DNA of 42,630 nucleotides from Chitinophagaceae bacterium (GTDB lineage Bacteria > Bacteroidota > Bacteroidia > Chitinophagales > Chitinophagaceae): NCBI GenBank assembly GCA_016787085.1, contig JAEUVJ010000076.1, positions 1 through 42,630 on the forward strand. The letters run 5' to 3'. The number at the start of each line of letters is the position of its first letter. Within the stretch, counting starts at the first letter, position 1. Shown in pieces: positions 32,793-39,648 of the stretch. The notes under the pieces were generated by a model. That model saw only the letters and a program-made list of their open reading frames with translations, was not told where the DNA came from and ran no database searches. The translations under genes were made by a program, and so were the position numbers.

Positions 32793-33377
32793 TTATTTCT
32801 TCCCTTTCAGCGCAAAGAAAATTCCTATTTGTATCACGCTGTTCTGGAAGTCAGGATCAACACCGGACGAAGGGTCAAAATCTCCCACTTTGGATATGCC
32901 GACGAGATAACGGCCACCGATGCCAAAGCCGCTTTTGGTTTGAAAGCCGAGCCCGGCACATAGAGCCAGGTCAAGGTTTTTGGCAAAATCATCAATAGTT
33001 GACTCGCCGATATCTTCACTGAGTTTAAAACCTACTTGCGGACCTGCTTCAAGATAAAAACCTCCGGTAGTTCTGTATTTGGCTATCACCGGAACGGTCA
33101 GGTAAGTGAGTTTGATATTTTGTGATTCTCCCGCCTCCTCGATCTTTACACCGGCAGTGGAAACCAGTACTTCAGGCTGTATGGAGAATGCGCCAAGACT
33201 GATATTAATGAAACCGCCGCCATGGAAACCTACGAGTGCATTCTTTTCTACATCCTCAAAGTTACCCCCCGTAAAATTGGTAATGTTCACACCGGCTTTC
33301 AAACCGGGTGTAACTTTTTGTGCAAATACACTGTTTGCAGCAGCAATAAGGCAAAAGACTAAAAGGGTTCTTTTCAT
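32793..33377 (-). CDS. Outer-membrane beta-barrel protein, PorT-like family
   Basis: A 194-aa protein with the start at 33377, giving signal peptide MKRTLLVFCLIAAANSVFAQ; the longer frame to 33635 overlaps the divergent gene and encodes no family sequence. The mature part is a small beta-barrel of the OMP_b-brl_2 type. It opens PGLKAGVNITNF, continues with VGFHGGGFINISLGAFSIQPEVLVS and YLTVPVIAKYR...FYLEAGPQVGFKL, and ends with a final strand and GKK. These patterns are shared with PorT, but the family is large and many members are not secretion components, so the role is open. A TATTTTTG box (33399-33392, minus strand) lies 14 nt upstream. Confidence 0.85.
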   Translation of the reverse strand: MKRTLLVFCLIAAANSVFAQKVTPGLKAGVNITNFTGGNFEDVEKNALVGFHGGGFINISLGAFSIQPEVLVSTAGVKIEEAGESQNIKLTYLTVPVIAKYRTTGGFYLEAGPQVGFKLSEDIGESTIDDFAKNLDLALCAGLGFQTKSGFGIGGRYLVGISKVGDFDPSSGVDPDFQNSVIQIGIFFALKGKK

Positions 33378-33478
33378 AAAGTAATTTTTTTCAAAAATAA
33401 GGGGAAACAAAATAATACGGGACTGACGGAAAGTGGTTTTTTGACATAAAAAATAAAGATGATTTATCCGATTACAAA

Positions 33479-33486
33479 GATATTTG
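33479..33486 (+). promoter_or_regulatory. Candidate variant -7 box GATATTTG
   Basis: GATATTTG is followed by CCAT and the ATG at 33491. The octamer and 4-nt spacing are identical to those at serA. It deviates from TAnnTTTG at the first base. Confidence 0.3.
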
Positions 33487-33490
33487 CCAT

Positions 33491-35035
33491 ATGAAACAGG
33501 TATTGCTTTTTGGTGCAGGAAAATCCGCCACGGTATTGATAGATTATTTGCTGGCCAATGCTGCTGACAACAACTGGAAGTTGACCGTTGTGGATGCCAA
33601 TATTGAACTGGCGAGGTCAAAGACCGGTCATTCATCTTACGGATCGGCGGTTTCCTTTGATATTGCTGATGAACAAAAGAGGAGTGAATGTATCAGCACT
33701 TCAGATATTGTTATCTCCATGCTCCCTCCTGCCCTTCATTTTTTAGTAGCCAAAGACTGTGTGAAGTATGCCAAACACCTGCTGACAGCTTCCTATGTAG
33801 ATGAATCAATAAAAAGCCTGCAAAAAGAAATACAGGAGAAAGAAATTCTTTTTCTCTGCGAGATGGGACTTGACCCCGGCATAGATCACATGAGCGCTAT
33901 GAAGATCATTGATGAGATACATGCGAAAGGCGGAAAGATTACTTCTTTCAAATCACATTGTGGCGGGCTGGTAGCGCCGGAAAGTGATAATAACCCCTGG
34001 CATTATAAAATAAGCTGGAACCCAAGAAATATAATTCTGGCCGGCAAGGCCGGGGCACACTATAAAGAGAGTGGTGAGGAGATACGATTGAAGTATGAAG
34101 AATTGTTCTCTCCTGAAAGGATGGTAGATATACCGGAGATCGGCTTACTAAGCTGGTACCCCAACCGGGACTCGCTTAGTTATACTTCTTTATATGGTTT
34201 AGAGGATGCTTCCACATTTATCAGGACAACGTTGCGTCACCCTGATTTCATGTATGGCTGGAAGAATGTGACCGAGCTGAAGCTGACGGATGAAGAGCCG
34301 CAATACGAAACAGATGACAGAACGCTGGCCTCTGTATTTAAAGAGCACATGGATAAAAATCATTTCGGTGACTGGCTGCAGGAGAAAATGAGTGAACGCT
34401 TCAAAGCTACACAGGATATGCTGGCCAACCTGAACAAACTGATGGAGGCAGAAGGCGAAGCTGAAGAAGAAGGCGCTGATATACCCCAGTCATTTATGGC
34501 GGCGGATGAAAAAGGTAACCTGGAAGAAATAGAGATAGATGATATCAAAACAAAAGCAGCTGCTTATGTAGCGCATAAGATGCATGAAGCGAACCTGACA
34601 TTAAAGCAACTGATGTATCTCGGGTTAGACGACCAGGAAACCCTTGTCAATAAAGGGTTGTGCAGCGCTGCGGATGTTCTCCAGTTTGCCGTAGAGAAAA
34701 AACTCAGCCTGAAGCCGGAGGATAAAGACATGATCGTGATGTTGCATGAGTTGTTGTATGAGGTCAGCCCTTCGGCTCTTCGACAAGCTCAGAGCTCAGG
34801 GCGTCAGTCAGAAATCAGAAGTTCATTAGTGGTGAAGGGTGAGAATAGCCTGCGGACAGCAATGGCAAAAACGGTAGGTCTTCCTTTGGGTATAGCGGCA
34901 AAATTGATCCTGAATGGAGAGATAAAACTCAGCGGGCTGTATATTCCCACGGTAAAAGAAATATATGAGCCGGTGTTAAAGGAGCTGGAGTTATACGATA
35001 TAAAGTTTCATGAGCAAAGAAATACTCTTCCCTGA
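33491..35035 (+). CDS. Saccharopine dehydrogenase-family protein
   Basis: A 514-aa NAD(P)-dependent oxidoreductase of the saccharopine dehydrogenase/reductase family, acting in lysine metabolism at the glutamate/aminoadipate-semialdehyde level. The N-terminal Rossmann motif is VLLFGAGKSATVLIDYL (residues 4-20). The catalytic-domain region follows with CEMGLDPGIDHMSAMKIID, CGGLVAPESDNNPWHYKISWNP and GLEDASTFIRTTLRHP. An acidic insertion (about 318-355, rich in Glu and Asp) interrupts the C-terminal half, after which SSLVVKGENSLRTAMAKTVGL and GIAAKLILNGEI return to family sequence. Residues about 426-441 (SPSALRQAQSSGRQSE) are encoded by a palindromic repeat-like insertion kept in frame. Substrate direction cannot be decided. 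It is convergent with the sirtuin gene (6-bp gap). Confidence 0.85.
   Translation: MKQVLLFGAGKSATVLIDYLLANAADNNWKLTVVDANIELARSKTGHSSYGSAVSFDIADEQKRSECISTSDIVISMLPPALHFLVAKDCVKYAKHLLTASYVDESIKSLQKEIQEKEILFLCEMGLDPGIDHMSAMKIIDEIHAKGGKITSFKSHCGGLVAPESDNNPWHYKISWNPRNIILAGKAGAHYKESGEEIRLKYEELFSPERMVDIPEIGLLSWYPNRDSLSYTSLYGLEDASTFIRTTLRHPDFMYGWKNVTELKLTDEEPQYETDDRTLASVFKEHMDKNHFGDWLQEKMSERFKATQDMLANLNKLMEAEGEAEEEGADIPQSFMAADEKGNLEEIEIDDIKTKAAAYVAHKMHEANLTLKQLMYLGLDDQETLVNKGLCSAADVLQFAVEKKLSLKPEDKDMIVMLHELLYEVSPSALRQAQSSGRQSEIRSSLVVKGENSLRTAMAKTVGLPLGIAAKLILNGEIKLSGLYIPTVKEIYEPVLKELELYDIKFHEQRNTLP
34768..34801. repeat. Palindromic repeat element inside a coding sequence
   Basis: The stem CCCT-TCG-GCTCT (34768-34779), loop TCGACAAGCTC, and AGAGC-TC-AGGG (34791-34801) form a strong hairpin inside the saccharopine-dehydrogenase-like gene. 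It includes the 15-mer CTTCGACAAGCTCAG, found again in inverted orientation at 35781-35795. The inserted codons are in frame with no stop. Confidence 0.75.
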
Positions 35036-35041
35036 GCAATT

Positions 35042-35728
35042 TTATTTTACCAGCAAAGTGATCAGGTCTTTCACGCCTTCTGTTGCGGGTTTTTCAATAG
35101 CCGTCAGGTTAGTAATGGAAGAAACATAAGGGACCCGCTTATCAATAATGTATTTGGGAATGTGCCGGGCTGCGTAGTTGATCAGGCCTGCAGCGGGATA
35201 AACAACGAGTGAGGTACCCACTACGACAAATATATCAGCACTGTGAACTACAGGGATCGCTTCTTCGATCATCGGTACAGGTTCTTCAAACCATACAATA
35301 TGCGGACGAAGCTGCGAGCCATCATCTGCTTTATCTCCCAGTTTAATATCGCCGGTTATATCGTAGACCAGCGATTCATCCCCTTCGCTCCGCATTTTTA
35401 GTATCTCGCCATGCAAGTGCATTACTTTCGCAGAGCCTGCCCGTTCGTGCAGGTCATCTATGTTTTGTGTGATAATGTGTACGTCAAAATGCTTTTCTAA
35501 CTCAGCCAGTCCGTAGTGTGCTGCATTCGGCGCTGCATCCAATACATTTTTTCTTCTGTAGTTGTAAAAGTCAAGTACCAGTTGCGGGTTCTTTCTCCAT
35601 GCCCGGGGGGTAGCCACATCTTCGATATTATAGCCCTCCCACAATCCATCGCTGTCACGAAAAGTTTTTAGCCCGCTTTCGGCACTGATACCGGCCCCGG
35701 TCAATACAGCTATTCTTTGCTTGCCCAT
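35042..35728 (-). CDS. Sirtuin, NAD-dependent protein deacylase (CobB-like) lacking zinc cysteines
   Basis: A 228-aa NAD+-dependent lysine deacylase of the class III (CobB/SIRT5-like) branch. The start at 35728 (MGKQRIAVLTGAGISAESG) puts the NAD motif GAGIS at 11-15. Further motifs are TFRDSDGLW, the acyl-selectivity pair Tyr55/Arg58 in FYNYRR (as in SIRT5 and E. coli CobB, which favour succinyl/malonyl groups), QNID (88-91), catalytic His106 in HLHGE, LRPHIVWFEEPVP and VVVGTSLVVYPAAGL. The two C-x-x-C pairs of the structural zinc site, expected between HLHGE and LRPH, are absent, and that segment (MRSEGDESLVYDITGDIK) is acidic. A TATATTTG box ends 4 nt before the ATG, right at the edge of an inverted-repeat element. 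Confidence 0.9.
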   Translation of the reverse strand: MGKQRIAVLTGAGISAESGLKTFRDSDGLWEGYNIEDVATPRAWRKNPQLVLDFYNYRRKNVLDAAPNAAHYGLAELEKHFDVHIITQNIDDLHERAGSAKVMHLHGEILKMRSEGDESLVYDITGDIKLGDKADDGSQLRPHIVWFEEPVPMIEEAIPVVHSADIFVVVGTSLVVYPAAGLINYAARHIPKYIIDKRVPYVSSITNLTAIEKPATEGVKDLITLLVK

Positions 35729-35732
35729 GAGA

Positions 35733-35740
35733 CAAATATA
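35733..35740 (-). promoter_or_regulatory. Candidate -7 box TATATTTG of the sirtuin gene
   Basis: On the minus strand TATATTTG is followed by TCTC and the ATG. The next upstream base belongs to the terminal arm of the nested inverted repeat (35741-35879), whose end contains TTTG, a possible -33 element with 15 nt between, somewhat shorter than usual. Confidence 0.4.
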
Positions 35741-35879
35741 CGGATGAGGCTGTCTCAAAAATACTGTCAGGAGTGTCATCCTGAGCTTGTCGAAGGATGA
35801 CGAAGGTTGACAGTTTGATTGTCAATATTTCGATAAACTCAATATGACAATCAAACTGCTTTTGAGACTGCCTCATCCG
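35741..35879. mobile_element. MITE-like element with 20-bp terminal inverted repeats
   Basis: The left end CGGATGAGGCTGTCTCAAAA (35741-35760) and right end (35860-35879) are reverse complements with one mismatch. GAGGCnGTCTCAAAA resembles the ends of some bacterial insertion sequences. Inside lie two more hairpins: GTCATCC/GGATGAC (35775-35801), and a perfect 14-bp pair CAGTTTGATTGTCA (35811-35824)/TGACAATCAAACTG (35845-35858). There is no coding capacity. No target duplication is obvious. It fills most of the gap between the VWA gene and the sirtuin gene. Confidence 0.6.
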
Positions 35880-35885
35880 TGAATT

Positions 35886-37586
35886 CTAATTCTTTGCCAG
35901 GGAGGTAGCGGCCTGCACCAGTTGGATGAACTCAGCACGATACCCATTCTCATCTTTTCCTTTTGCACTTTTCGCCATATTGATCACCTGCTGAAAAGAT
36001 GATTGTTGTTTATAAGCCGAATTGCGAAGCAGCAGCCCGAATTCTGCAACGGCAGCGGAAAAGCGGAAGTTGTCAGATGTATTGGCTAATCCTGTTTGAC
36101 TATCAGTGACAGTTTGTGTGATCAGTTTGCTGACATCTTCATCCGTTTTTTTGTACCTCAATTTGATCGTCAGCATTTCATTCGTATGGCTGCTCACTAT
36201 CTGTGGTATGTTGTTCTGGTATTTCAGCGGGTCAACGGATTTGCTGAACTCATCTTTTACTCCTGCAGGTATGATCTCGTAAAGGGCCGTTACGGTATGC
36301 CCCGAACCTAATTCACCTGCATCCTTGGTATCATCATTGAAATCTTCAGCGGCGAGCATCCTGTTCTCATAGCCTACGAGACGATAAGCCTGCACTTTGG
36401 CAGGGTTGAACTCGATCTGTATCTTGACATCTTTGGCGATAGCGAATAATGTGCTGCCAAATTCATTTACCAGTACTTTCCGGGCCTCGTTGATGTTATC
36501 AATATAAGAATGATTACCATTCCCTTTATCGGCCAGTTGCTGCATTTTATTATCCTTGTAGTTGCCCATTCCATAACCGAGCACAGAAAGGAATACGCCG
36601 CTCTTTCTTTCGTTCTCAATAAGACGTACCAGTTCATCATCGCTGCTGACGCCAACATTAAAGTCCCCATCTGTGGCGAGTATCACCCGGTTGTTACCCC
36701 CTTTGATGAAATTTTCCTTTGCGGTACTGTATGCCAGCCTGATCCCCTCTCCTCCTGCGGTTGATCCGCCTGCTTCCAGGTTATCGATAGCTTCTTTGAT
36801 CTTTGTTTTGTTGACACCGTTTGTTGATGGTAGAACAAGACCTGCGCTACCTGCATATACCACGATAGCGACTTTATCTTTTTCACGGAGCTGATCGGTG
36901 AGCATACTAAGCGACGCCTGTACCAATGGCAGCTTGTTGGGTTCATCCATAGATCCGGAAACATCCACCAGGAAAACCATATTGGAAGCAGGCAGGTTGT
37001 CAACCGGTATTTCTTTTCCCTGCAGGCCGATGTGTACGAGTTTGTGTTGTGTGTTCCAGGGGCATTCGGATATTTCAGTATTGACAGTAAAAGGTTCACC
37101 GTTCTGCGGCTTAGGATAAGTATAATCGAAATAATTGATCATCTCTTCAATGCGTACAGCCCCGGCCGGAGGAATAGTGCCGTTCTGCAAGTAGCGCCTG
37201 ACATTACTGTACGACGCTTCATCCACATCAATGGAGAAAGTGGATAACGGGTTTTGTGTGGCCGCAAGGAATTTGTTTTCGACGATGTTGTCGTAGTCTT
37301 CCGTATTGAATTCTTCTTCAGCGATAATCTTATCCTCTTTTAGTTTTTCCACTGCAGGAGGTGGTTGGGATACTGATCCGTCTTGCTGAATTGTGGCTAT
37401 TGTATAGTCTTTGTTGCTGTCAGCGGTTGTTGGAGGATTGGGCTTTCCTGGTTCCCGTTGAAGATCAGCAATGGTTACCTCTTTGTATTCAGATTTCTGT
37501 TGTTTGCCTGACCGCGAGGTGTGCTCATTGCAGGCAACGAAAAGCAATAGCAGCGAGGCTGCCGAAGCAGTGATTAGAGATTTCAT
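35886..37586 (-). CDS. VWA-domain lipoprotein (YfbK-like)
   Basis: A 566-aa exported lipoprotein; MKSLITASAASLLLLFVAC gives Cys19. After a low-complexity linker, a conserved N-terminal segment (about 105-170, with FSIDVDEASYSNVRRYL and VRIEEMINYFDYTYP) leads into a von Willebrand factor A domain with a perfect MIDAS start DVSGSM at about 210-215, a further Thr (GGSTAGGEGIRLAY) and ATDGDFNVG. A C-terminal DUF3520-type domain follows (about 395-560). This is the arrangement of the YfbK family. It lacks the carboxypeptidase-regulatory (CarboxypepD_reg) module found at the N-terminus of many longer Bacteroidota relatives. The likely role is metal-dependent protein-protein contact in the envelope. 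An 8-bp inverted repeat lies just upstream. Confidence 0.88.
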   Translation of the reverse strand: MKSLITASAASLLLLFVACNEHTSRSGKQQKSEYKEVTIADLQREPGKPNPPTTADSNKDYTIATIQQDGSVSQPPPAVEKLKEDKIIAEEEFNTEDYDNIVENKFLAATQNPLSTFSIDVDEASYSNVRRYLQNGTIPPAGAVRIEEMINYFDYTYPKPQNGEPFTVNTEISECPWNTQHKLVHIGLQGKEIPVDNLPASNMVFLVDVSGSMDEPNKLPLVQASLSMLTDQLREKDKVAIVVYAGSAGLVLPSTNGVNKTKIKEAIDNLEAGGSTAGGEGIRLAYSTAKENFIKGGNNRVILATDGDFNVGVSSDDELVRLIENERKSGVFLSVLGYGMGNYKDNKMQQLADKGNGNHSYIDNINEARKVLVNEFGSTLFAIAKDVKIQIEFNPAKVQAYRLVGYENRMLAAEDFNDDTKDAGELGSGHTVTALYEIIPAGVKDEFSKSVDPLKYQNNIPQIVSSHTNEMLTIKLRYKKTDEDVSKLITQTVTDSQTGLANTSDNFRFSAAVAEFGLLLRNSAYKQQSSFQQVINMAKSAKGKDENGYRAEFIQLVQAATSLAKN

Positions 37587-37615
37587 GGCTATGTTTTTGA
37601 TTTACGTGATTAAGA

Positions 37616-37648
37616 TGCAGACATGTTTTATTTACATACTTGTCTGCA
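37616..37648. promoter_or_regulatory. Inverted repeat upstream of the VWA gene
   Basis: TGCAGACA (37616-37623) and TGTCTGCA (37641-37648) are a perfect 8-bp inverted repeat with a 17-nt spacer that itself contains TGT...ACA. It sits 30 bp upstream of the VWA start codon and 4 bp after the end of the lipocalin-like gene. No T-run follows on the minus strand, so an operator is at least as likely as a terminator. Confidence 0.4.
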
Positions 37649-37651
37649 GTA

Positions 37652-38089
37652 TTATTTTACTTTGGAGAAAAAGAAAGCAGCGCTGTCTTTTGTTTGTAAT
37701 ACCAGGCTGTCCGTAGTGAGTTTAGCTACATGCAATGTCTCAGCGGCAGAGTCAGCAGGACTTACTTTCCATAGCAGGTCATTGGCTTTGTTCCATTCGT
37801 AGTAAGAAGTGTCGGTAGTGACAGAGTCTTTCACAAGCAACATCATTCCGTTTTGCCGGAAATCGTACTGATACATTCTGAAGTTTGAGTCAATGGCACT
37901 GATCAATGCTGTCATTAGGCCCGCCGAAGAATCTTTAGGTGCTGCGGCCAGGGTATCCAGTTTCCATTGCCCTGCCAGTAATTCCTTTTGAATGCTGTTT
38001 GCTGTTGTTGTCTTTTTGTTCTGCAGGAAGTAATACACTCCTGCCCCGGCCGCTCCCGCAAGGAGCAGCCCGATGAAGATCTTTTTCAT
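37652..38089 (-). CDS. Small lipocalin-like hypothetical protein
   Basis: A 145-aa protein with an N-terminal hydrophobic segment (KKIFIGLLLAGAAGAGVYYFL, about 2-22) that is either an uncleaved anchor or a signal. The rest is a compact beta-rich domain beginning LLAGQWKLDTLAAAP and including MYQYDFRQNGMMLLVKDSVTTDTSYYEW, LWKVSP, HVAKLTTDSLVLQTKD and a final FFFSKV strand. The G-x-W start and spacing resemble lipocalin-like domains of Bacteroidota, which bind small hydrophobic ligands or act structurally. No catalytic motif is seen. It precedes the VWA lipoprotein gene in the same direction with a 65-bp gap. Confidence 0.65.
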   Translation of the reverse strand: MKKIFIGLLLAGAAGAGVYYFLQNKKTTTANSIQKELLAGQWKLDTLAAAPKDSSAGLMTALISAIDSNFRMYQYDFRQNGMMLLVKDSVTTDTSYYEWNKANDLLWKVSPADSAAETLHVAKLTTDSLVLQTKDSAAFFFSKVK

Positions 38090-38160
38090 GGCTATACTTT
38101 TTAAATGTTTGAGAGAAGGATCAGGAATTGATACCGGGGATGTAAAAAAAGTAACCCATC

Positions 38161-38193
38161 AAAAAATAAAAAAGCCGGTTTTAACAAACCGGC
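38161..38193 (-). terminator. Rho-independent terminator of the EVE-domain gene
   Basis: On the minus strand GCCGGTTT, a GTTA loop and AAACCGGC are followed by TTTTTTATTTTTT. It is 29 bp after the EVE-domain stop codon. Confidence 0.88.
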
Positions 38194-38222
38194 ATATATC
38201 ATCTAAGTCTTTTGATCAACGA

Positions 38223-38633
38223 TCACTTCTCTCCTGCCAGTTCCATCACCACCTTCCATTCTTTTTCCGTCACGGGTTGTACAGATAATCTTCCCAGCCT
38301 GACCAGCGCCATTTCAGCGAGACGTTTATCTTTTTTAATGGTGTCTAAAGCAACGGGGCTCTTTAATTTCCTGTGTGGCTTCAGGTCAACGGCTACCCAT
38401 GCTTCTTCGGTAGTGGTCGGGTCCTGGTAGGCTTCCTTAGCTACTTTAGCAATAGCGACTATGGCAAGCCCGATATTGCTGTGATAATACAAGACATCGT
38501 CTCCTTTCTTCATTGCCTTCAGGTGATTACGGGCAGCATAGTTGCGTACGCCTGTCCAGTCGGTCTGTTTGTCTTTTTCTAACTGCTCGTAGCTATATAC
38601 ATCGGGTTCTGATTTGACAAGCCAGTATGCCAT
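38223..38633 (-). CDS. EVE domain-containing protein
   Basis: A 136-aa cytosolic protein that is one complete EVE domain, of the PUA-like superfamily also seen in human thymocyte nuclear protein 1. Diagnostic features are the N-terminal YWLVKSEPDVYSYEQLEKD, TDWTGVRNYAARNHLKAMKKGDDVLYYHS, a central IVAIAKV and the VDLKPHRKLKSPVAL segment. EVE domains bind modified bases in DNA or RNA and can accompany restriction or RNA-modification systems. This copy is a stand-alone housekeeping-type protein, with no defence genes beside it. It has a TATATTTG box 25 nt upstream and a strong terminator, so it is a single-gene unit. Confidence 0.93.
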   Translation of the reverse strand: MAYWLVKSEPDVYSYEQLEKDKQTDWTGVRNYAARNHLKAMKKGDDVLYYHSNIGLAIVAIAKVAKEAYQDPTTTEEAWVAVDLKPHRKLKSPVALDTIKKDKRLAEMALVRLGRLSVQPVTEKEWKVVMELAGEK

Positions 38634-38658
38634 ACGATAAAAATTGATTTATAGATTT

Positions 38659-38666
38659 CAAATATA
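38659..38666 (-). promoter_or_regulatory. Candidate -7 box TATATTTG of the EVE-domain gene
   Basis: On the minus strand TATATTTG lies 25 nt before the ATG at 38633, a normal short-leader distance. Confidence 0.45.
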
Positions 38667-38739
38667 AATGAAGTTGGATAAATAAATATTTGCAGCAGCA
38701 AAAACCAAAGGTTCTCCTGTTGCCGTATCTGTTTACGTC

Positions 38740-38751
38740 GTTACATGTAAC
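38740..38751. promoter_or_regulatory. Perfect 12-bp palindrome upstream of the fasciclin gene
   Basis: GTTACATGTAAC is fully self-complementary and lies about 70 bp before the fasciclin-protein ATG, in a region with no clear TAnnTTTG box. A regulator site is possible. Confidence 0.3.
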
Positions 38752-38819
38752 CCTATCCAACCCGCGAAAGCAAAACTCAAACCTTTTATTTCTAACAAAA
38801 CCTTTAACAAACGATTTTT

Positions 38820-39377
38820 ATGAAAAAGATCAAAGCAATCGCATTGATGATGGCTGCTGCATTGACCTTCAATGTATCATTCGGCCAGAAAATGTCCAAT
38901 GAAAAGACGGTGGAAGTAGGCGGTTCTCCTATGTATCCTTCAAAGAACATTGTAGAGAATGCCATGAACTCAAAGGATCACACGACGCTTGTAGCGGCTG
39001 TAAAAGCTGCCGGGCTGGTAGAAACCTTGCAAAGCGCAGGCCCGTTTACTGTATTTGCTCCCACTAATGCAGCGTTTGATATGCTTCCCAAAGGAACAGT
39101 TGAAATGCTGGTGAAGCCTGAGAATAAAGAGAAATTGACAAAGATCCTGACTTACCACGTTGTGGCAGGTAAACTGGATACAAAAACACTGGATGGTGTT
39201 ATCAAAGCTGGCGGTGAACTTAGTACGGTAGCCGGTGGTAAACTGTGGATATCCCAGAAAGACGGCAAATACTGGGTCAAAGATGAAAATGGCGGCATGG
39301 CTACTATCACTATCAAAAATGTTTACCAGAGCAACGGGGTGATCCATGTCATTGACCATGTGGTGCTTCCCAAATAA
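38820..39377 (+). CDS. Secreted fasciclin (FAS1) domain protein
   Basis: A 185-aa exported protein. The signal peptide MKKIKAIALMMAAALTFNVSFGQ is followed by a short linker and a single FAS1 domain (about 42-185). Family motifs are present: AMNSKDHTTLVAAVKAAGL, H1-like FTVFAPTNAAFDMLPKG, KLTKILTYHVVAGKL and the H2 box NGVIHVIDHVVLPK at the very end. FAS1 domains mediate cell or matrix adhesion and occur as single-domain secreted proteins in many bacteria. There is no anchor beyond the signal. A strong intrinsic terminator follows 33 bp after the stop, and the gene appears to stand alone. Confidence 0.93.
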   Translation: MKKIKAIALMMAAALTFNVSFGQKMSNEKTVEVGGSPMYPSKNIVENAMNSKDHTTLVAAVKAAGLVETLQSAGPFTVFAPTNAAFDMLPKGTVEMLVKPENKEKLTKILTYHVVAGKLDTKTLDGVIKAGGELSTVAGGKLWISQKDGKYWVKDENGGMATITIKNVYQSNGVIHVIDHVVLPK

Positions 39378-39410
39378 AATGTGCAGCGTTCATTATTGTT
39401 GTGGTGGTTA

Positions 39411-39442
39411 ATCAGGCCCGGAGACGGGCCTGATCTTTTTTT
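39411..39442 (+). terminator. Rho-independent terminator of the fasciclin gene
   Basis: The perfect 9-bp stem ATCAGGCCC (39411-39419) / GGGCCTGAT (39426-39434) is followed by C and seven T residues. Confidence 0.92.
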
Positions 39443-39563
39443 ATGAGCAACCCCATCCGGGTTTTGATCGTTTACGTAAATGAAGTGTCCATCCGTTCGC
39501 TGTGAATGGGTCCATCTAACGCCCAGGCTCTGGGTCCAAAATTTTCCATTTAGGGCAAACCAG

Positions 39564-39604
39564 GCCGGTACTCCTTTTCTTCGGGAGGCCGGCTTATTTT
39601 TTTT
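39564..39604 (+). terminator. Second plus-strand terminator without an assigned gene
   Basis: The two-block stem GCCGG-TA-CTCC (39564-39574) / GGAG-G-CCGGC (39584-39593) is followed by TTA and eight T residues. It lies 120 bp after the fasciclin terminator, with no coding gene between. It may be a backup terminator, end a small RNA, or block antisense reading into the minus-strand operon. Confidence 0.6.
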
Positions 39605-39648
39605 GAGAGGTATGTGAAAATTATATGCTTGTTGCCAGTTACATTTCC

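Noticed and set aside
33378..33635. 86-residue N-terminal extension of the beta-barrel protein
   Set aside because: A canonical signal peptide starts at 33377. The extension overlaps the divergent saccharopine-dehydrogenase-like gene and has no family character.
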